The translations under genes were made by a program, and so were the position numbers. A stretch of DNA of 64,000 bases from Combretum micranthum (Eukaryota; Streptophyta; Magnoliopsida; Myrtales; Combretaceae): the NCBI GenBank assembly GCA_024138025.1, contig JAMXBD010000685.1, positions 434,001 to 498,000 of the forward strand, written 5' to 3'. The notes below the pieces were generated by a model. That model was not told the origin of the DNA. It searched no databases and saw nothing but the letters and a program-made list of their open reading frames with translations. Below, piece after piece: positions 1-10,881 of the stretch; the stretch's first letter is position 1; the number at the start of each line of letters is the position of its first letter.

Positions 1-37
1 GGAATCAAAACTTAAATCTATATGATTCAAACCTATA

Positions 38-50
38 GCTCCGATATCAA
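38..50 (-). promoter_or_regulatory. Decayed initiator-Met tRNA primer-binding site of a W element
   Basis: On the minus strand this reads TTGATATCGGAGC. It differs by two transitions from TTGGTATCAGAGC, the usual plant primer-binding site complementary to the 3' end of initiator tRNA-Met. It lies 6 bases from the LTR end at about 57. The W LTR is therefore a 5' LTR read on the minus strand, and its internal region (bases 1-37) continues beyond the left edge of the window. Confidence 0.55.
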
Positions 51-56
51 ATAAGC

Positions 57-1530
57 TATTAACGCCCTAAAATAAGGTATTACAACCTGCCATGTATCCC
101 CTTTTATAAAGAACATGCAATGGCTCTATTATCCACAATAATACAATCATCACCTGTAAATACTCATAAGGTATCTCATAGGATACGAAACCTGTTAAAA
201 CTAAAAAACTCATACTTCATAAAACATAAACTCCTTGTTCAAGCATAAAATCCAAGTTGACTTCATAGTCAACAAATTCAACAGAAACTTAATACTGTTT
301 ACATTAAAATCTTTTTCATGTAAAACCAATAAAAACATCCAACTACAATTCCAAATGATCAAAACATGTCTTTTCTTAGAAATTTGATATATGAAGCCTA
401 ACTCTCGGCTAGGTAGTCAGGTCCACTATCGCCATCCCCACTGTCAAAGAATAAGTCATATTCAGAAAGATTATACATTATATCTTCTTCACCTGTACCT
501 GAAATTTAAAAGAATGAGCGGCGACGCCCAGTACGATAACTCCAATCCAAATCATAAATGCATATGCACATACAATAGAAAGGTAATTTATGCAACTTAA
601 ACTAATGCAAACAGTCATATTATTATCTTTCTTAAGCTAACAAAACAACACAGTCCAATATTAGGTATACTCCAATCCTAAAAACAGAGTTACTCAGACC
701 CCATTGAAAATCATACAACTCTTTGAAAATAATAATCATATACATATATGGATGAGTGGGTACTCCCCAAACACCCTGAAACCAGAACACCTAATTCTAC
801 CGGAATCATATCAAGGCACGAGTCCACTAGGGACAACCTCACACCAAGATCATCAAGGTGCCTCACCAGTGTCACTGTCTGCCAGGTCTTTACTAGTCAA
901 AGCAAAACACAATCAATCATACAACTATTAACCGAATAACGATTAAGTTTATTGAGAAATTCTGTTCCTATAAGCATTCAATCAATACTAAACTTACAGG
1001 CAAAAACAAGTAAGGATTGGTCGTACCTTTCTCAATTTTAGGAACTCCAATATGAATCTCCTAGAAATCCTTTATCGACAACACTCAACCACAACCAAAT
1101 ATCCTGAATCACTACAGTACTTCAATCAATAATGACAATATAATAACAACCCAAATCTTCAAACTCCTATCAACAACATACATATATAGAACATATAAGA
1201 ATATGATATAAACAAACCCTAATGTACTATAACTCCCGAAATCCTAACTCGACAAAGAAAATCACCAAGTTGTACCATCTAACCTGATCAATCTTCCACA
1301 ACAATTTACAGAACTCGATAATCCTCCAAAACCCTAATATTCATAACAACAAGAACAATCACATTCATATCAAGAATGAACCTTTATTGAATCTTTACGT
1401 TTAAAAGACTTTACTTGCTTACTTGGATCACCAAACCCGAATCCTTTCTCAAAATTTCTATTCCACTCAAAGCTAGGGTTTTTCTCCAAAAACCTTTATG
1501 AAAATCCATAAAACCTTAAGAAAGACTTAT
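57..1530 (-). mobile_element. LTR of retrotransposon family W, 3' part, minus strand
   Basis: The LTR end at about 57 reads as a mutated TGTAACACCC-type terminus and is backed by a PBS-like site at 38-50. About 280 bases from this end are similar, in inverted orientation, to 10600-10881. The LTR is interrupted at 1530 by a family Y solo LTR and resumes at 9899. The only coding signal is the acidic micro-ORF at 398-499; other ORFs here look like chance. The family resembles the long-LTR Ty3-gypsy elements that use the iMet primer, but no pol gene is present to prove the lineage. Confidence 0.6.
398..499 (-). CDS. Acidic LTR micro-ORF, W version (33 codons plus stop)
   Basis: On the minus strand, a T-rich tract ending in AAATTTCAG is followed by a 34-codon open block. 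Its product starts GTGEED and ends GDGDSGPDYLAES before a TAG stop. The end is paralogous to the block at 10504-10551, whose product ends NGDSDSELNFPTKDQ. Both stop codons lie 330-341 bases from their LTR end. The start matches the first residues of the 16-codon blocks in the X and Y LTRs (G-x-E-E). No ATG precedes it in the same exon-like block, so translation would need splicing or another start. This is a candidate gene part, not an established one. Confidence 0.35.
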   Translation of the reverse strand, partial: GTGEEDIMYNLSEYDLFFDSGDGDSGPDYLAES

Positions 1531-4430
1531 TGTAAGCCCCGGAAAATTTCAGCAAATAATTCCAAGATAAACTTCAAAAATAAACCCTAAAAATCACTCC
1601 AAATTAAAATCGAATTTCAACTAGTCCAAAAACACGAGCGAATCCAGAAATTTCCGAATCTTGAGAAAAATTAGAATCCTTAAAAACAAAATAAGAATTC
1701 ATCATACTTCAATTCCAAAACCACTACGTATGAGAAATTACATACGTAACTTCGACTTATAAAATCGGGTAACATAGAACCCAAAAACAAATTATTAAAA
1801 AGTAAATAACGATTCACTTTCGAAAATGAAACCCAATTCAAGAATTCCGAAAACGTTAAAAGATATTAAATACTTACAAAAATGAAATGTAAAATAAATT
1901 TCTCAAATTAAATATGTTGTATAAATATAAAATATCAGTTTCCAAATTGGCAAGAATCTAAATCGGAAAAATCACCCGAAAACCCTAACCGGAATACAAT
2001 AGCTTAAATCCGGCAATCTAGCGCCCTTAACCCTAGAGGTCGAGTTGTAGTTTAAATATGTAGAATGGCTTGTAGTAATATAAGTTTGTTTAAAAATATC
2101 ATATTGGTAAATTTTTGACCTATTTCGAACCCGTTCGGATACAGAATTCGAAAAGCGTGTCTCGGGGCTCGAAATATCAAAAATATACGATTAGTACCGT
2201 TAGACTCGTAATTTCATAAGATTTCTAAATATATCAGTTGTATAATTTTTCGGGTTATAAAAGTTACAGTTATAACCTTTTTATAGTATTTTCATTACTA
2301 CTGGTAATTAATTAGTCTTTTGCACTATTTACTTTTATTTCATTACACGATTTTATTATTCTTATAAAGCCTTATATTTTTAGATAAATATTTTATATAT
2401 TATAGAAAATTTTGTTTTTCTAAAATTTAGTTAGGTCGGGCTTTTACGGGATTAGATTCTGTTTAAAACCGGATACTAAAAATAAAATAAATTAATTTAA
2501 TAATTGTAAAATATTTTAAAAATATTTTTATTTTAATAAAATAATTTTTTAGAATTTTTCGGGTTATAAAAATATCATTTATAGCCCATATTCGCGTATT
2601 TTGAACATACCAGTAACATATTTGTTAAAATACTAAAATAATTCAAATAATTATTTAATTTTGATTATGAAAAATCTGCTACAAATATTTGGAATAAATT
2701 TTCTAATTTTATTTTATATTTTTTTATTTTATTAAGAAAGTACTCTTATAACCCATACTTTCAAGTACGACTTTCACATATCACTTCCTTTTCACTTCAA
2801 TCTTTTTACACTTCATTATATCTATTCATGGCAGATTTTGACTCCTTTATGGCTGCCATTGTCCTTCATTTACTCCTATTTTGACTAAAAATAAATATAT
2901 TTAAATCCTTCTTCAAAAAGTTACGTTACACATTAATTATACAATTCAATTTTGAGTCAAATTTCAAACAAACCCTCTCTCTCCCCTCTCTCTAATTCAC
3001 GTAGACAGCGCAGTGCCCCCCCCCCCAAATTTTCTGCCTTGTTTTATTTTTTTTTACTCCTTCAATTAATTAAAACACATTTAATACACTTATTTTCTCT
3101 CTCTCCTTCATTTACTCATTTTTCCTCTTTCATTCCTTAGTTTTTCTCTCTCTTTTTCCTCTCTTTTCTTCTTCTTTTTGCTCATGTTCTTAGAAGAACC
3201 AAGCTTCCCCCATTCCATTCTTGAGCCTCCACATATTTCTTGAAGATTTTTAAGTAAATCTTCTTCTCAAAGCTTCCATAGGTGATATAGGTAAAGTGTA
3301 ATGAAGGTTTCATGCATCAAATGACCTTCCATAAGCTTAAAAGCTTAGGATGATGATGCCAAAAAATGAAACCCTCCTCTTCTCCATTATTATTATCTTG
3401 TATCATTATTATTTTCTTGTTTAAAGTTATTATATTTTGTAGATCTAACTTTTTGTAGCTTTGATTTTTGTTTATGCCATGGATCTTGCTATATGAGTTA
3501 TTATTTTTGCTATTTCTTATGATTTATGCATATGTTCCTCATTCACATGTGTTCATGCACTTACAACTAGTTTAGAAGACTAGATCTAGTTGTTTTAGGT
3601 TCATACATGCATTAGACTTTGTTTTATATTCATGGATAACTTGTAATAGCATGATGATAGTAGAAAAGTTGTAGAAAACTCAAGATCCATTTTATTTTCA
3701 ACAAAAATCATTTTTTAAAATTCGGATGAAAATGGAACCATATTTGGAAAAGTTGTTTTTTAACTTCAAAATGTGTATTTTTCATTTAAAATGAAGGACT
3801 TAGGGTATAGATAACATAAATGAAAGATTTTGATGAGAAAAGTTTAGATCTATGAGTTTATAGTTTACTACCATGCATTTCTTTTATATTCATGTTCATA
3901 TTATGTGTAGATCTTAGATTTGAACTTGAACAAAAATTGTGAAATTCGTATTTTGGCAAGACCCATATTTAAAAACCACTTTCCAAGTGTCAAAATGTAA
4001 TTTTTACTTAAGATAATGAAGGTGTAGACACCCAATTTTTGCTCAAGTTTAGGGCTCTAATTTATAATAAAAATTAGTGTTACATCAAGCTCATAAAAAA
4101 TATATATATAGTAATAATAAATAAAATAATAAAAAAATAATAATAAATAAATAAATAAAAAGTAATAATAAAAATAAATAAATAAAAAGTAATAATAAAA
4201 AAATAGAAAAGATAGGAAAAGTAATTAAAAAGAAGAAAATATAGGTAAATAGGAAGTAAATAAGAATTTTTGAATAAAAAATAATAAATAAATAAATAAA
4301 TGAAATGAATAAAAATAATTAATTATTTGAGCTTGATATAATATATTAAACAAATTTTCAAAAATTATTTTGTGAATTTTGAATGAGCCTTAAAATCAAA
4401 ATTTGTCAAACCCAAACAGGCACAGGCCAA

Positions 4431-4494
4431 TGGCCTATTGGTTAAGACCACTGACCCAGACCCTAGCCCAAGCCATAGGTCATGAGTACGAACC
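4431..4494 (+). other. tRNA-like A-box/B-box block inside the Tat LTR
   Basis: TGGCCTATTGGTTAA (4431-4445) resembles the pol III A box, and GAGTACGAACC (4484-4494) resembles a weakened B box. Spacing is as in a tRNA gene. The same block with a better B box occurs in both LTRs of the complete element. It does not fold into an obvious full tRNA, so it is probably a tRNA-derived module or an old SINE in the U3 region. Confidence 0.45.
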
Positions 4495-4947
4495 AGCATG
4501 GATGCAAAATTTTTGGACTTTTTTCCTCTTCATTTTTTGCTCAAAATCAATCCAAACCACTCACTTTGGATCACGATTTGAGTATGTAATTATTGTTTTT
4601 TTTTTCAAAATTGATTATGTGGATTGATAGTTGGCATGGAGTAGATTATAATTACATTGAATGTTGGATAAAATCAAGTCTCGAAGAGTCTCAATTTGTT
4701 GGTTGAAATTTGAGAAAAAATTGCGAAAGTTATGGAAGCTTAAAGGATCATCAATGGTGGCCGACCAAATTCGATGAATTTGGGCAATTAATTTGATCCT
4801 ATACAGAAATAGGAGCGACTATTCGAGTATTTATTCATCAATTTCGTCGGTTACAACGAATCAACTTCCAATTTTTAGTTTCAATTTTTTTGCGAAAAAT
4901 CGGGATCTCATTAAATGAAAGTTGTAACTAAAATTTAACCATGGATC

Positions 4948-4955
4948 TATAAATA
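4948..4955 (+). promoter_or_regulatory. TATA box of the Tat solo LTR
   Basis: TATAAATA followed by GGGG, about 925 bases from the LTR start. The same position in the LTRs of the complete element carries the same motif, which marks the likely U3/R boundary. Confidence 0.6.
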
Positions 4956-5464
4956 GGGGTGACCCATGAGCAAAAGGCGCACATCAATTGCAAGAAACAC
5001 ACACACATTAAGATCAATTCGAAATTTTCGAGTTTAGGGTTTAGAGTGAGAAATTTTTGAATTCGAAGTTATTGGATCAGATTTGATCCAAATTGAGTGT
5101 TTTAGGAGTGTTAGAAACTTGTTTTTTATGTTTTAGTGTGCTTAAATGTGCTCGAATTGATCAAATTGATCTCTGCAATTTTTTAATTTTTTTTCATCCT
5201 CGCCGCCGAGTACCACCACACGAACCGCCACTTCTGGTGGTTCTGGGAGTGAACCACCACCACTAGCCGTTATAGCTCCTCCACAGGCGTCGGGCGGACA
5301 AGTTTCCAGGGCTTGAAAACCACCACAGGCAGCCGAAGAACGCTCGAAAGGCAGCGTCATCGTCTTCTTCGCCCGTCGGGTATCCAAGATCCGACCCGAA
5401 ATCCGAAGCCCAACCCGGTAGGTCGTCGGTCAAAGGTGGTCGGTCATCGGTCAACGGTCAAGTA

Positions 5465-5765
5465 GATCAGACGACCTAGATTCAATCATCCAGAACAGAC
5501 GGTCCAGATTTGATCACGCAGATCAATGGCCCAGATTCAATCAAGCAAATCAACAGCCTAGATTCAATCAAGCAGATCAGACGGCCCAGATTCAATCAAG
5601 CAAATCAACAGTCCAGATTCAATCAAGCAGATCAGACGGCCCAGATTTGATCAAGCAGATCAACGCTCTAGATTGGAAGTCAAGAGATCAGACGGTCCAG
5701 ATCAAGCAAACGCGATCGACGCTCCAGATCTGATCCGAGAGATCTAACGGCCCAGGTCAGTCCGC
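5465..5765 (+). repeat. Degenerate tandem array of about 30 bp units in the Tat solo LTR
   Basis: Roughly ten units of the form GATCAGACGGCCCAGATTCA plus ATCAAGCA, with unit-to-unit substitutions. The counterpart arrays in the complete element lie at 33165-33410 and 45665-45905. The array is downstream of the TATA box, in the transcribed part of the LTR. Confidence 0.75.
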
Positions 5766-7148
5766 ATTATTTTATTATTATTTTATTATATAATTAATTT
5801 CGAAAAATAGGCAAAAATAGTAAAAAAATTAATAAAAATTCATAAAAAAATTCAGAAAAATCCAGAAAAATCAAAATAATTATTTTTCATATAAATTTAC
5901 TTGTTTTAGTAATTTTTGATATTTTTGAATATTTTTAATATTTATTTATACATAAATTGCTTTTAGAAATGTGTATTTGATACATAAAAATAATTTTAAT
6001 GTATTGTATTAGTAATATAATATATTTTGAACATGTGAATTTATGTGATGATTATTAAAAAAATAAATAAATAAAATAAATAAAAATGACAAAAATAGGT
6101 TTTCCAAAACCAAAATTGTTTTTGAATAAAAAAATGATTCAATTTTTTTTTAAATAAAAAAATGAATTTGTTTTCAAAATACTTTAATGAATGATGAATG
6201 AGATGAATGAAAATGAATGAATTATTGTTAAATATAATTTTTTGGGAATCAAGATATCAATCAATTTTTTTTACCAAATTATCTTCATAAATTTGCTATG
6301 AAGATAATTATTAAAGCTTAATCAAAATTATTTTCATAAATTGTCTATGAAAATGATTCAAATATTCATCAAATTGTCATCATAAATTTGCTATGAAGAT
6401 AATTATTAAGTTGTTCAAATTATTTTCATAAATTTACTATGGAAATAATAATTAAAGTTTTCATCAAAATATTTTCATAAATTTGCTATGAAAATATTCA
6501 TTCAAGTTTAATCAAATTGATTTTTCATGTAGCATTAGAGTAGCCATGAATTATCATAAAATGATTTTTAGAAGAAAACGATTTTGGACTTAGAAAAATT
6601 GCATTTTCATGAAATAAAAAAATCAATTGATTAGATCATAGATCATCAAAAATGATTTTCATAAAAATTTAAAATTTAATGAACTTAAAGTGAGAATAGT
6701 TCAAAAATTAAAATTGATCAACAAACTAAAGTTCTTTTCAAAAGAACTACGTTTTGTCTGATCTCGATTAGCGAGTACGTAGGCACCTACAGGGCGACAT
6801 TTAAAAAATGAAAAAAAAATGTTTTTGTTTTTTTTTTAATAATATTGTGAATAAGTATTTTGAAAATATAAGAAGTTTTGTTGATATTCATATTCTAAAA
6901 AAAAAATTAAAAAATGTGACTTATAAATATTTGTTTTGTTTCATTTGAGTTTTTGAGTATGAAAAGGATAATTATAAGTTTAAAATTCCAAAAGTGGTAA
7001 CCATTTGGTTTTAATAGGTTAGCCCCCGAATCCATGATATCTGGTTTAAAAAGTTTGGTTTTTAAATCAAATTTTCGCAGACTAGTAGCTAAGTTAGGAT
7101 CAACCGACCCATTGATCCTAGCTTTTTATTTTTTCCCTATTTATATCG

Positions 7149-7160
7149 GGTGGCGACTCT
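7149..7160 (+). other. PBS-like motif inside the Tat solo LTR
   Basis: GGTGGCGACTCT repeats the start of the family's own primer-binding site (TGGCGACTCCACTGGGGA at 44502-44519, minus strand). It is also present at 32139-32150 and 44648-44659 in the two LTRs of the complete element, and in decayed form near 63780. Confidence 0.5.
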
Positions 7161-7286
7161 AAAAAGTTTTCAAAAATTAAAATTTCTCTTAACCCCTAGT
7201 CGAGGATTCATATTAAATGGGTTCGGGTTTAATGTGAATCGGGTTAGGAGAAATGAACCAGATAGTGGGAAAATCCAGGCTCGACA

Positions 7287-8200
7287 GAAGGCTTAATATA
7301 TGTATATCATCAAGACTTCTTTTTACAAGAATCAAAGGTGATTTTCAAAAGTTATTTTTAAAATAAAAATCTCATTTTCGGATTTTGGTCAAGACCTATT
7401 CTAAAAACATGTTTTCCAACTCAAAAATAAAGTTTTTATTTAAGAAATGAAAGGCTCTTAAGATAGGATATATAAGGAATGGATTTTCATAACCTTAGAT
7501 AGATTTTATCAAAAGATATGACCAAAAATAAATTTTGTAAATTCGGTTCTCAACCAAGACCAATTTTGAAAACCCATTTATCAACTCCAAATCTCATGTT
7601 TTATGTGAAAAATGAAGGGTATAGGTAATAGGTATCATTAAGTAGTGATTTTATAAGTTGAAATGAGTTTTGATGAGATTAATGTATAAAATAAGAAATA
7701 GAATCATAATGGGAAATTTTGAGTTAGTAGTCAATTTGTGAAATTCGTAATTTTGAATGAAGGCCATAAGAACACCTATTATCCAAGCTCAAAATGAAAG
7801 TTTTATGTAATGAATGGAGTCCTTAAGTAATAGGTACCATAAAGTCTTAAATTTTAATGCATTAAACAAGTTTTTCCCAAAGGAATCATTCAAAAAGTGG
7901 ATTTCCTAAAAATTCGGATTTTGGAGTAAATCATGTTGGAAAACATATTTGCAAAGTGTAAAATGTAAATTTTTGTGTAAGAATGAAGTCTTTAGTGGTA
8001 TGTATGATTGAGCCCTAATTTCCAAAATATCAAATGATTTTTATTTAAAGAAATCACTCAAAAACTACTTTTTACAAAATTCGGATTTTGGAATCAACCC
8101 ACTTGAAAACATGATTACAACGTGCAAAATGGAAATTTTTAAGTAGAAATGAAAGTCATAAGTGATATATATAATGAAGACTCAATTTTAACAAAAATAA
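7287..8200 (+). repeat. Diverged direct repeats of about 170-200 bp in the Y LTR
   Basis: Each unit contains AAATTCGGATTTTGG, then a C-rich step, a CCAA-GTGTAAAATG-like block, a T-run, and AAATGAAGG plus a TA-rich tail. Units start near 7345, 7525, 7735, 7925 and 8085. Two more lie left of the Tat insertion, near 3700 and 3935. Similar units recur in the second Y copy (28080-28404 and 48190-48950). The alignment is by eye. Confidence 0.6.
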
Positions 8201-8597
8201 TTATATTTTCTTAAGTAATAAATCCCAAACAAATGGAAATGGTCAAAGTTAGAAAAACTAGATTTTTCATAAGTAGTTGTTATTATGATCTTGCAAAATA
8301 AAAAGTTATAAAATTTTTTTTTTAGCAAGAATCATCAAGATCATGCATACATCAAACTCATCTCATGTCATTCATGTTAGGAAATCATTCATATTGCATG
8401 TATAGCTAATCTATATAGTAGGAACATTGCAAACATTTACAAAACTATTTTTCGGAATTGGAAATTGCTACAGATCAGAACTGATCGGACCTTTTCGAAG
8501 CTTCAAAATTTTCAAAACTTAAATATAATATTAGAATTAGATAGATCTTTCGAAGTAGATAGAAATCGATATATAATTTGAGAAATTCCCAGTTAAA

Positions 8598-8621
8598 ATG
8601 ACCAAGTTATGGCCGTTTTAA
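8598..8621 (+). other. Conserved 8-codon ORF/hairpin MTKLWPF in the Y LTR
   Basis: ATG to TAA encodes MTKLWPF. The sequence is also a near-perfect inverted repeat (TTAAAATG paired with CCATTTTAA). Homologous copies lie at 16833-16856, 24012-24035, 30177-30200 and 49375-49398. It lies 108 bases upstream of the micro-ORF, in the presumed intron. Confidence 0.45.
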
Positions 8622-8728
8622 GTTGGAATTTCCGCTTATGACGAAAATTGCGAATTTGATAGTTGTATGAGATAGTTTGGATTAGTTAAGTGATGAAATA
8701 CTTATTAAAGTATTTCTTCTTTTTTTTA

Positions 8729-8776
8729 GGTGATCCCGAAATCGACGATTCCCTACTACCGGATTACTGTTACTAA
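8729..8776 (+). CDS. 16-codon LTR micro-ORF, Y copy 1
   Basis: Reading from a TTTTTTTTAG acceptor-like site, the block encodes GDPEIDDSLLPDYCY then TAA. It is followed by a donor-like GTGAGT at 8800, giving an exon-like segment 8730-8799. Seven other copies in this window have exactly the same length. The first codon would be completed by the last base of an upstream exon. There is no upstream ATG in the same frame, so how it is translated is unknown. Confidence 0.4.
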   Translation, partial: GDPEIDDSLLPDYCY

Positions 8777-9898
8777 GAGACTGGTGATCGAATGGCCGAG
8801 TGAGTTTTCTCCTTATTTTGTTACCTTGTTTGTGCTTGTAGCTAGTCGCATTAGAAGTATAGGAACAAGATAAAAATCAATATGAATGGGGATGGGATAT
8901 ATGATGAGACTGTGATGAATGTATGCCAAAGAATACTAAAGCATATCGAAACCACGATTTGATTGGATAACTGCACTGTTCATAGTATTTATGTTATGTG
9001 TATGATATTAGTTGGTCACTCTAAAGAATGTATGGATATTTTGACCTAAGCAAAAGATTAAATTGGTCATGCATTACATCGGACATATTGCATTTGGTAG
9101 CATGCTACTCCTACGCAGGTCGATCGGTATGGTCCGATGACTCGTTGGGATAACGAGACCAGTATCAGAGCTCATTCATGGGAACTAAGGCGCATCGGGG
9201 ATGCATTCCATGTGTGAGCCTAGCCGAGGCGAGTGCTATGAGCAGAGGGCTTAGGGACTAGCAGCGGTCGTGTAGACTTCATACCATCCCTAACCCAAGA
9301 TATAGAGGGCGTAAATCGGTTCTGTATGTGGGTTCCGGATACCCATACATAATTGTTTGCTCATGTGTTTGTTCATGCATAGCATATGGTTGATTATAAC
9401 TTGCTTGTCACGGTACGGATTTAAGGGAATTCTCATTAAGCTAGTGTAGCTTATACCCCTATAGTTGTTTAAATGAGCAGGTTATTTCAAGAATGCAAAG
9501 TGGGGACCGAGATGGTTGGAGCCGAGAATGACTTTGGGATTCCGGCAAAGAATAAGAATTTTTGAAGTTATTAGCTAGATTTTATGATTTCCTTGTAATA
9601 GTTTATGTAAGGAAATCTATGGATGAATGAAATTGAGGTTTAATGATTTGTATTTTGAAGTACAGTGATTCGTATATGAAGTGTAGTGATTTGTATCTGA
9701 AGTATAGTGAATTGTATTTCCTTTACATTGTTACTCAAGTGTATCAATATAAAATGTATCTCTCCAATGTGTCTCCTCTATGTGTTAGACGCCTTGTACA
9801 TAGTATGGAAGCCTTCGCATGACTGAGGCGGTCATTCCTAGGCTTTAATATTGTGTACGGCGGAATGCCACGTTTAGGATACCCTTCGTGGCGTGACA

Positions 9899-10450
9899 CT
9901 TGTACAATTTCATATTTAATCCATGAGAGAAGGTTAAAATCACTTACTTTGGATCAAAAATACCCTCCAGATGATTCTTCAAGTCTAGATCTCCAAGAAC
10001 ACTCCAAAACTCTCTTATACAAAGGAGAAAATGATAAAAGAAAAATCTGTCGAAACTGTCTTTCATGTCTCATATTTTTATAAATTTGAGGGCCGGCAGC
10101 GTACGTGTAGATCTTCCCGGCGTACACCCTACGTTGGCAAAATTTACACGAGCGCTGGCAATGTTCATCGGGCTTTGAATTCCCAAAACTTCGATCCTAC
10201 TATATACGCCAGCAAATCCATACCCTATGCCGGCATTGAGAGAAACCCAAGTGTACACCGATGGCGTTCCACCCAGCGTTAAGAAAAACGCTACTGTTCT
10301 CCTCCTACGCCGTCTCTATGCCGACGGCGTAGATTCTCCAGGAGATGGCGTACAATTTGTCAAAAATTGCAGAAATCCAAACTTTAACATTTGTTCTACA
10401 ACCAAACTTAAACCTTTACAATTTACTTTTGACCTTAAACTCATCCTATA
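9899..10450 (-). mobile_element. W LTR, 5' (U3) part, resumed after the Y insertion
   Basis: It continues the minus-strand W LTR interrupted at 1530. A TATA-like ATTTATAAAAATATG on the minus strand (about 10072-10086) is followed downstream by a purine/pyrimidine-rich leader, and upstream by a GC-rich motif array. The exact 5' LTR end, somewhere around 10400-10480 where the inverted W fragment begins, could not be fixed by eye. Confidence 0.5.
10088..10350 (-). repeat. GC-rich array of TACGCCGGC-type motifs upstream of the W TATA box
   Basis: At least seven variants of TACGCCGGCG or its complement (CGGCGTAC, TACGCCAGC, ATGCCGGCA, TACGCCGTC, GGCGTAG, ATGGCGTAC) lie just upstream of the TATA-like site. 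The surroundings are strongly AT-rich, so the array stands out. Chance ORFs across it are open because the array lacks stops. It is probably an enhancer-like U3 region. Confidence 0.6.
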
Positions 10451-10881
10451 TCATCTCATGATTCATAATTCATTATATTTTCATCTTCATTTATCTATAT
10501 TACAATGGAGATAGCGATAGTGAACTTAACTTTCCTACTAAGGATCAATAGAGGTTGATTTTGGATACCTAGAGATAGGAAGACAATTTAATAATCTATG
10601 AAGTAGTTTGAAAGATTTTATTTACTTAATGAGTTTAAAATTTCTTTATGGAACTTTTCAGTTAAGTTATAAGTCAGGGTGATGTTGGCTTTGATTTATG
10701 CCAACAAGTTAATTCAAGAGTATTATTTATATGATGAATTGTTTAACAAATGCCTTTCATATGTGAGTATTGGAGTTGTATTTTTTATATAATATGTGGA
10801 TTAGTATTTCATAGTCTTTGCGTGTTCCTATAAAGATAAGGAATGTGGCGGGTTGTAATATCCTTATTTTAGGGTGTTACA
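10450..10881 (+). mobile_element. Inverted 3' fragment of a second W LTR, plus strand
   Basis: It ends AGGGTGTTACA at 10881 and is the inverted counterpart of 57-400. It contains the micro-ORF 330 bases from its end, matching the 341-base spacing in the left copy. No PBS follows it. The next bases are a family X LTR, so this is a solo or truncated LTR. Its 5' boundary is approximate. Confidence 0.5.
10504..10551 (+). CDS. Acidic LTR micro-ORF, W second copy (C-terminal part)
   Basis: It encodes NGDSDSELNFPTKDQ then TAG, paralogous to the end of the W block at 398-499 (shared GD-x-DS). The upstream part is open for about ten more codons but is diverged and T-rich. No ATG is assigned. Confidence 0.3.
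   Translation, partial: NGDSDSELNFPTKDQ

Larger units (their letters stand above)
4023..7286 (+). mobile_element. Solo LTR of the Tat/Ogre-type family, TSD GAAGG
   Basis: It starts TGTAGACACCC and ends GGCTCGACA, the same termini as the LTRs of the complete element at 32011-46997 but in the opposite orientation. GAAGG is present on both sides (4018-4022 and 7287-7291), a perfect target-site duplication. At 3264 bp it is about 0.8 kb longer than the LTRs of the complete element, so it is a different subfamily. It carries a tRNA-like block (4431-4494), a TATA box (4948-4955), a repeat array (5465-5765), AT-rich low-complexity stretches and a PBS-like motif (7149-7160). It is a recombination product of a once complete element. 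Confidence 0.9.
1531..9898 (+). mobile_element. Solo LTR of family Y (about 5.1 kb), split by a Tat solo LTR
   Basis: It starts TGTAAGCCCCGG and ends GGCGTGACA. Flanking 5-mers are CTTAT on the left and CTTGT on the right, a likely target-site duplication with one change. The first 2.5 kb is close to 25955-28404, and the last 1.9 kb is close to 48180-50580, the second Y copy. A Tat-type solo LTR occupies 4023-7286. No PBS, internal region or pol is attached, so it is a solo LTR in plus orientation. It contains a pyrimidine-rich leader (about 2950-3200), a donor-like CATAG/GTGATA near 3281, an internal repeat array, and the micro-ORF at 8729-8776. It shares terminal sequence with family X. Confidence 0.8.

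Noticed and set aside
57..10881. One large DNA transposon with terminal inverted repeats
   Set aside because: The inverted ends are explained by two W LTR 3' ends. One has an adjacent iMet-type PBS and both carry the LTR micro-ORF.
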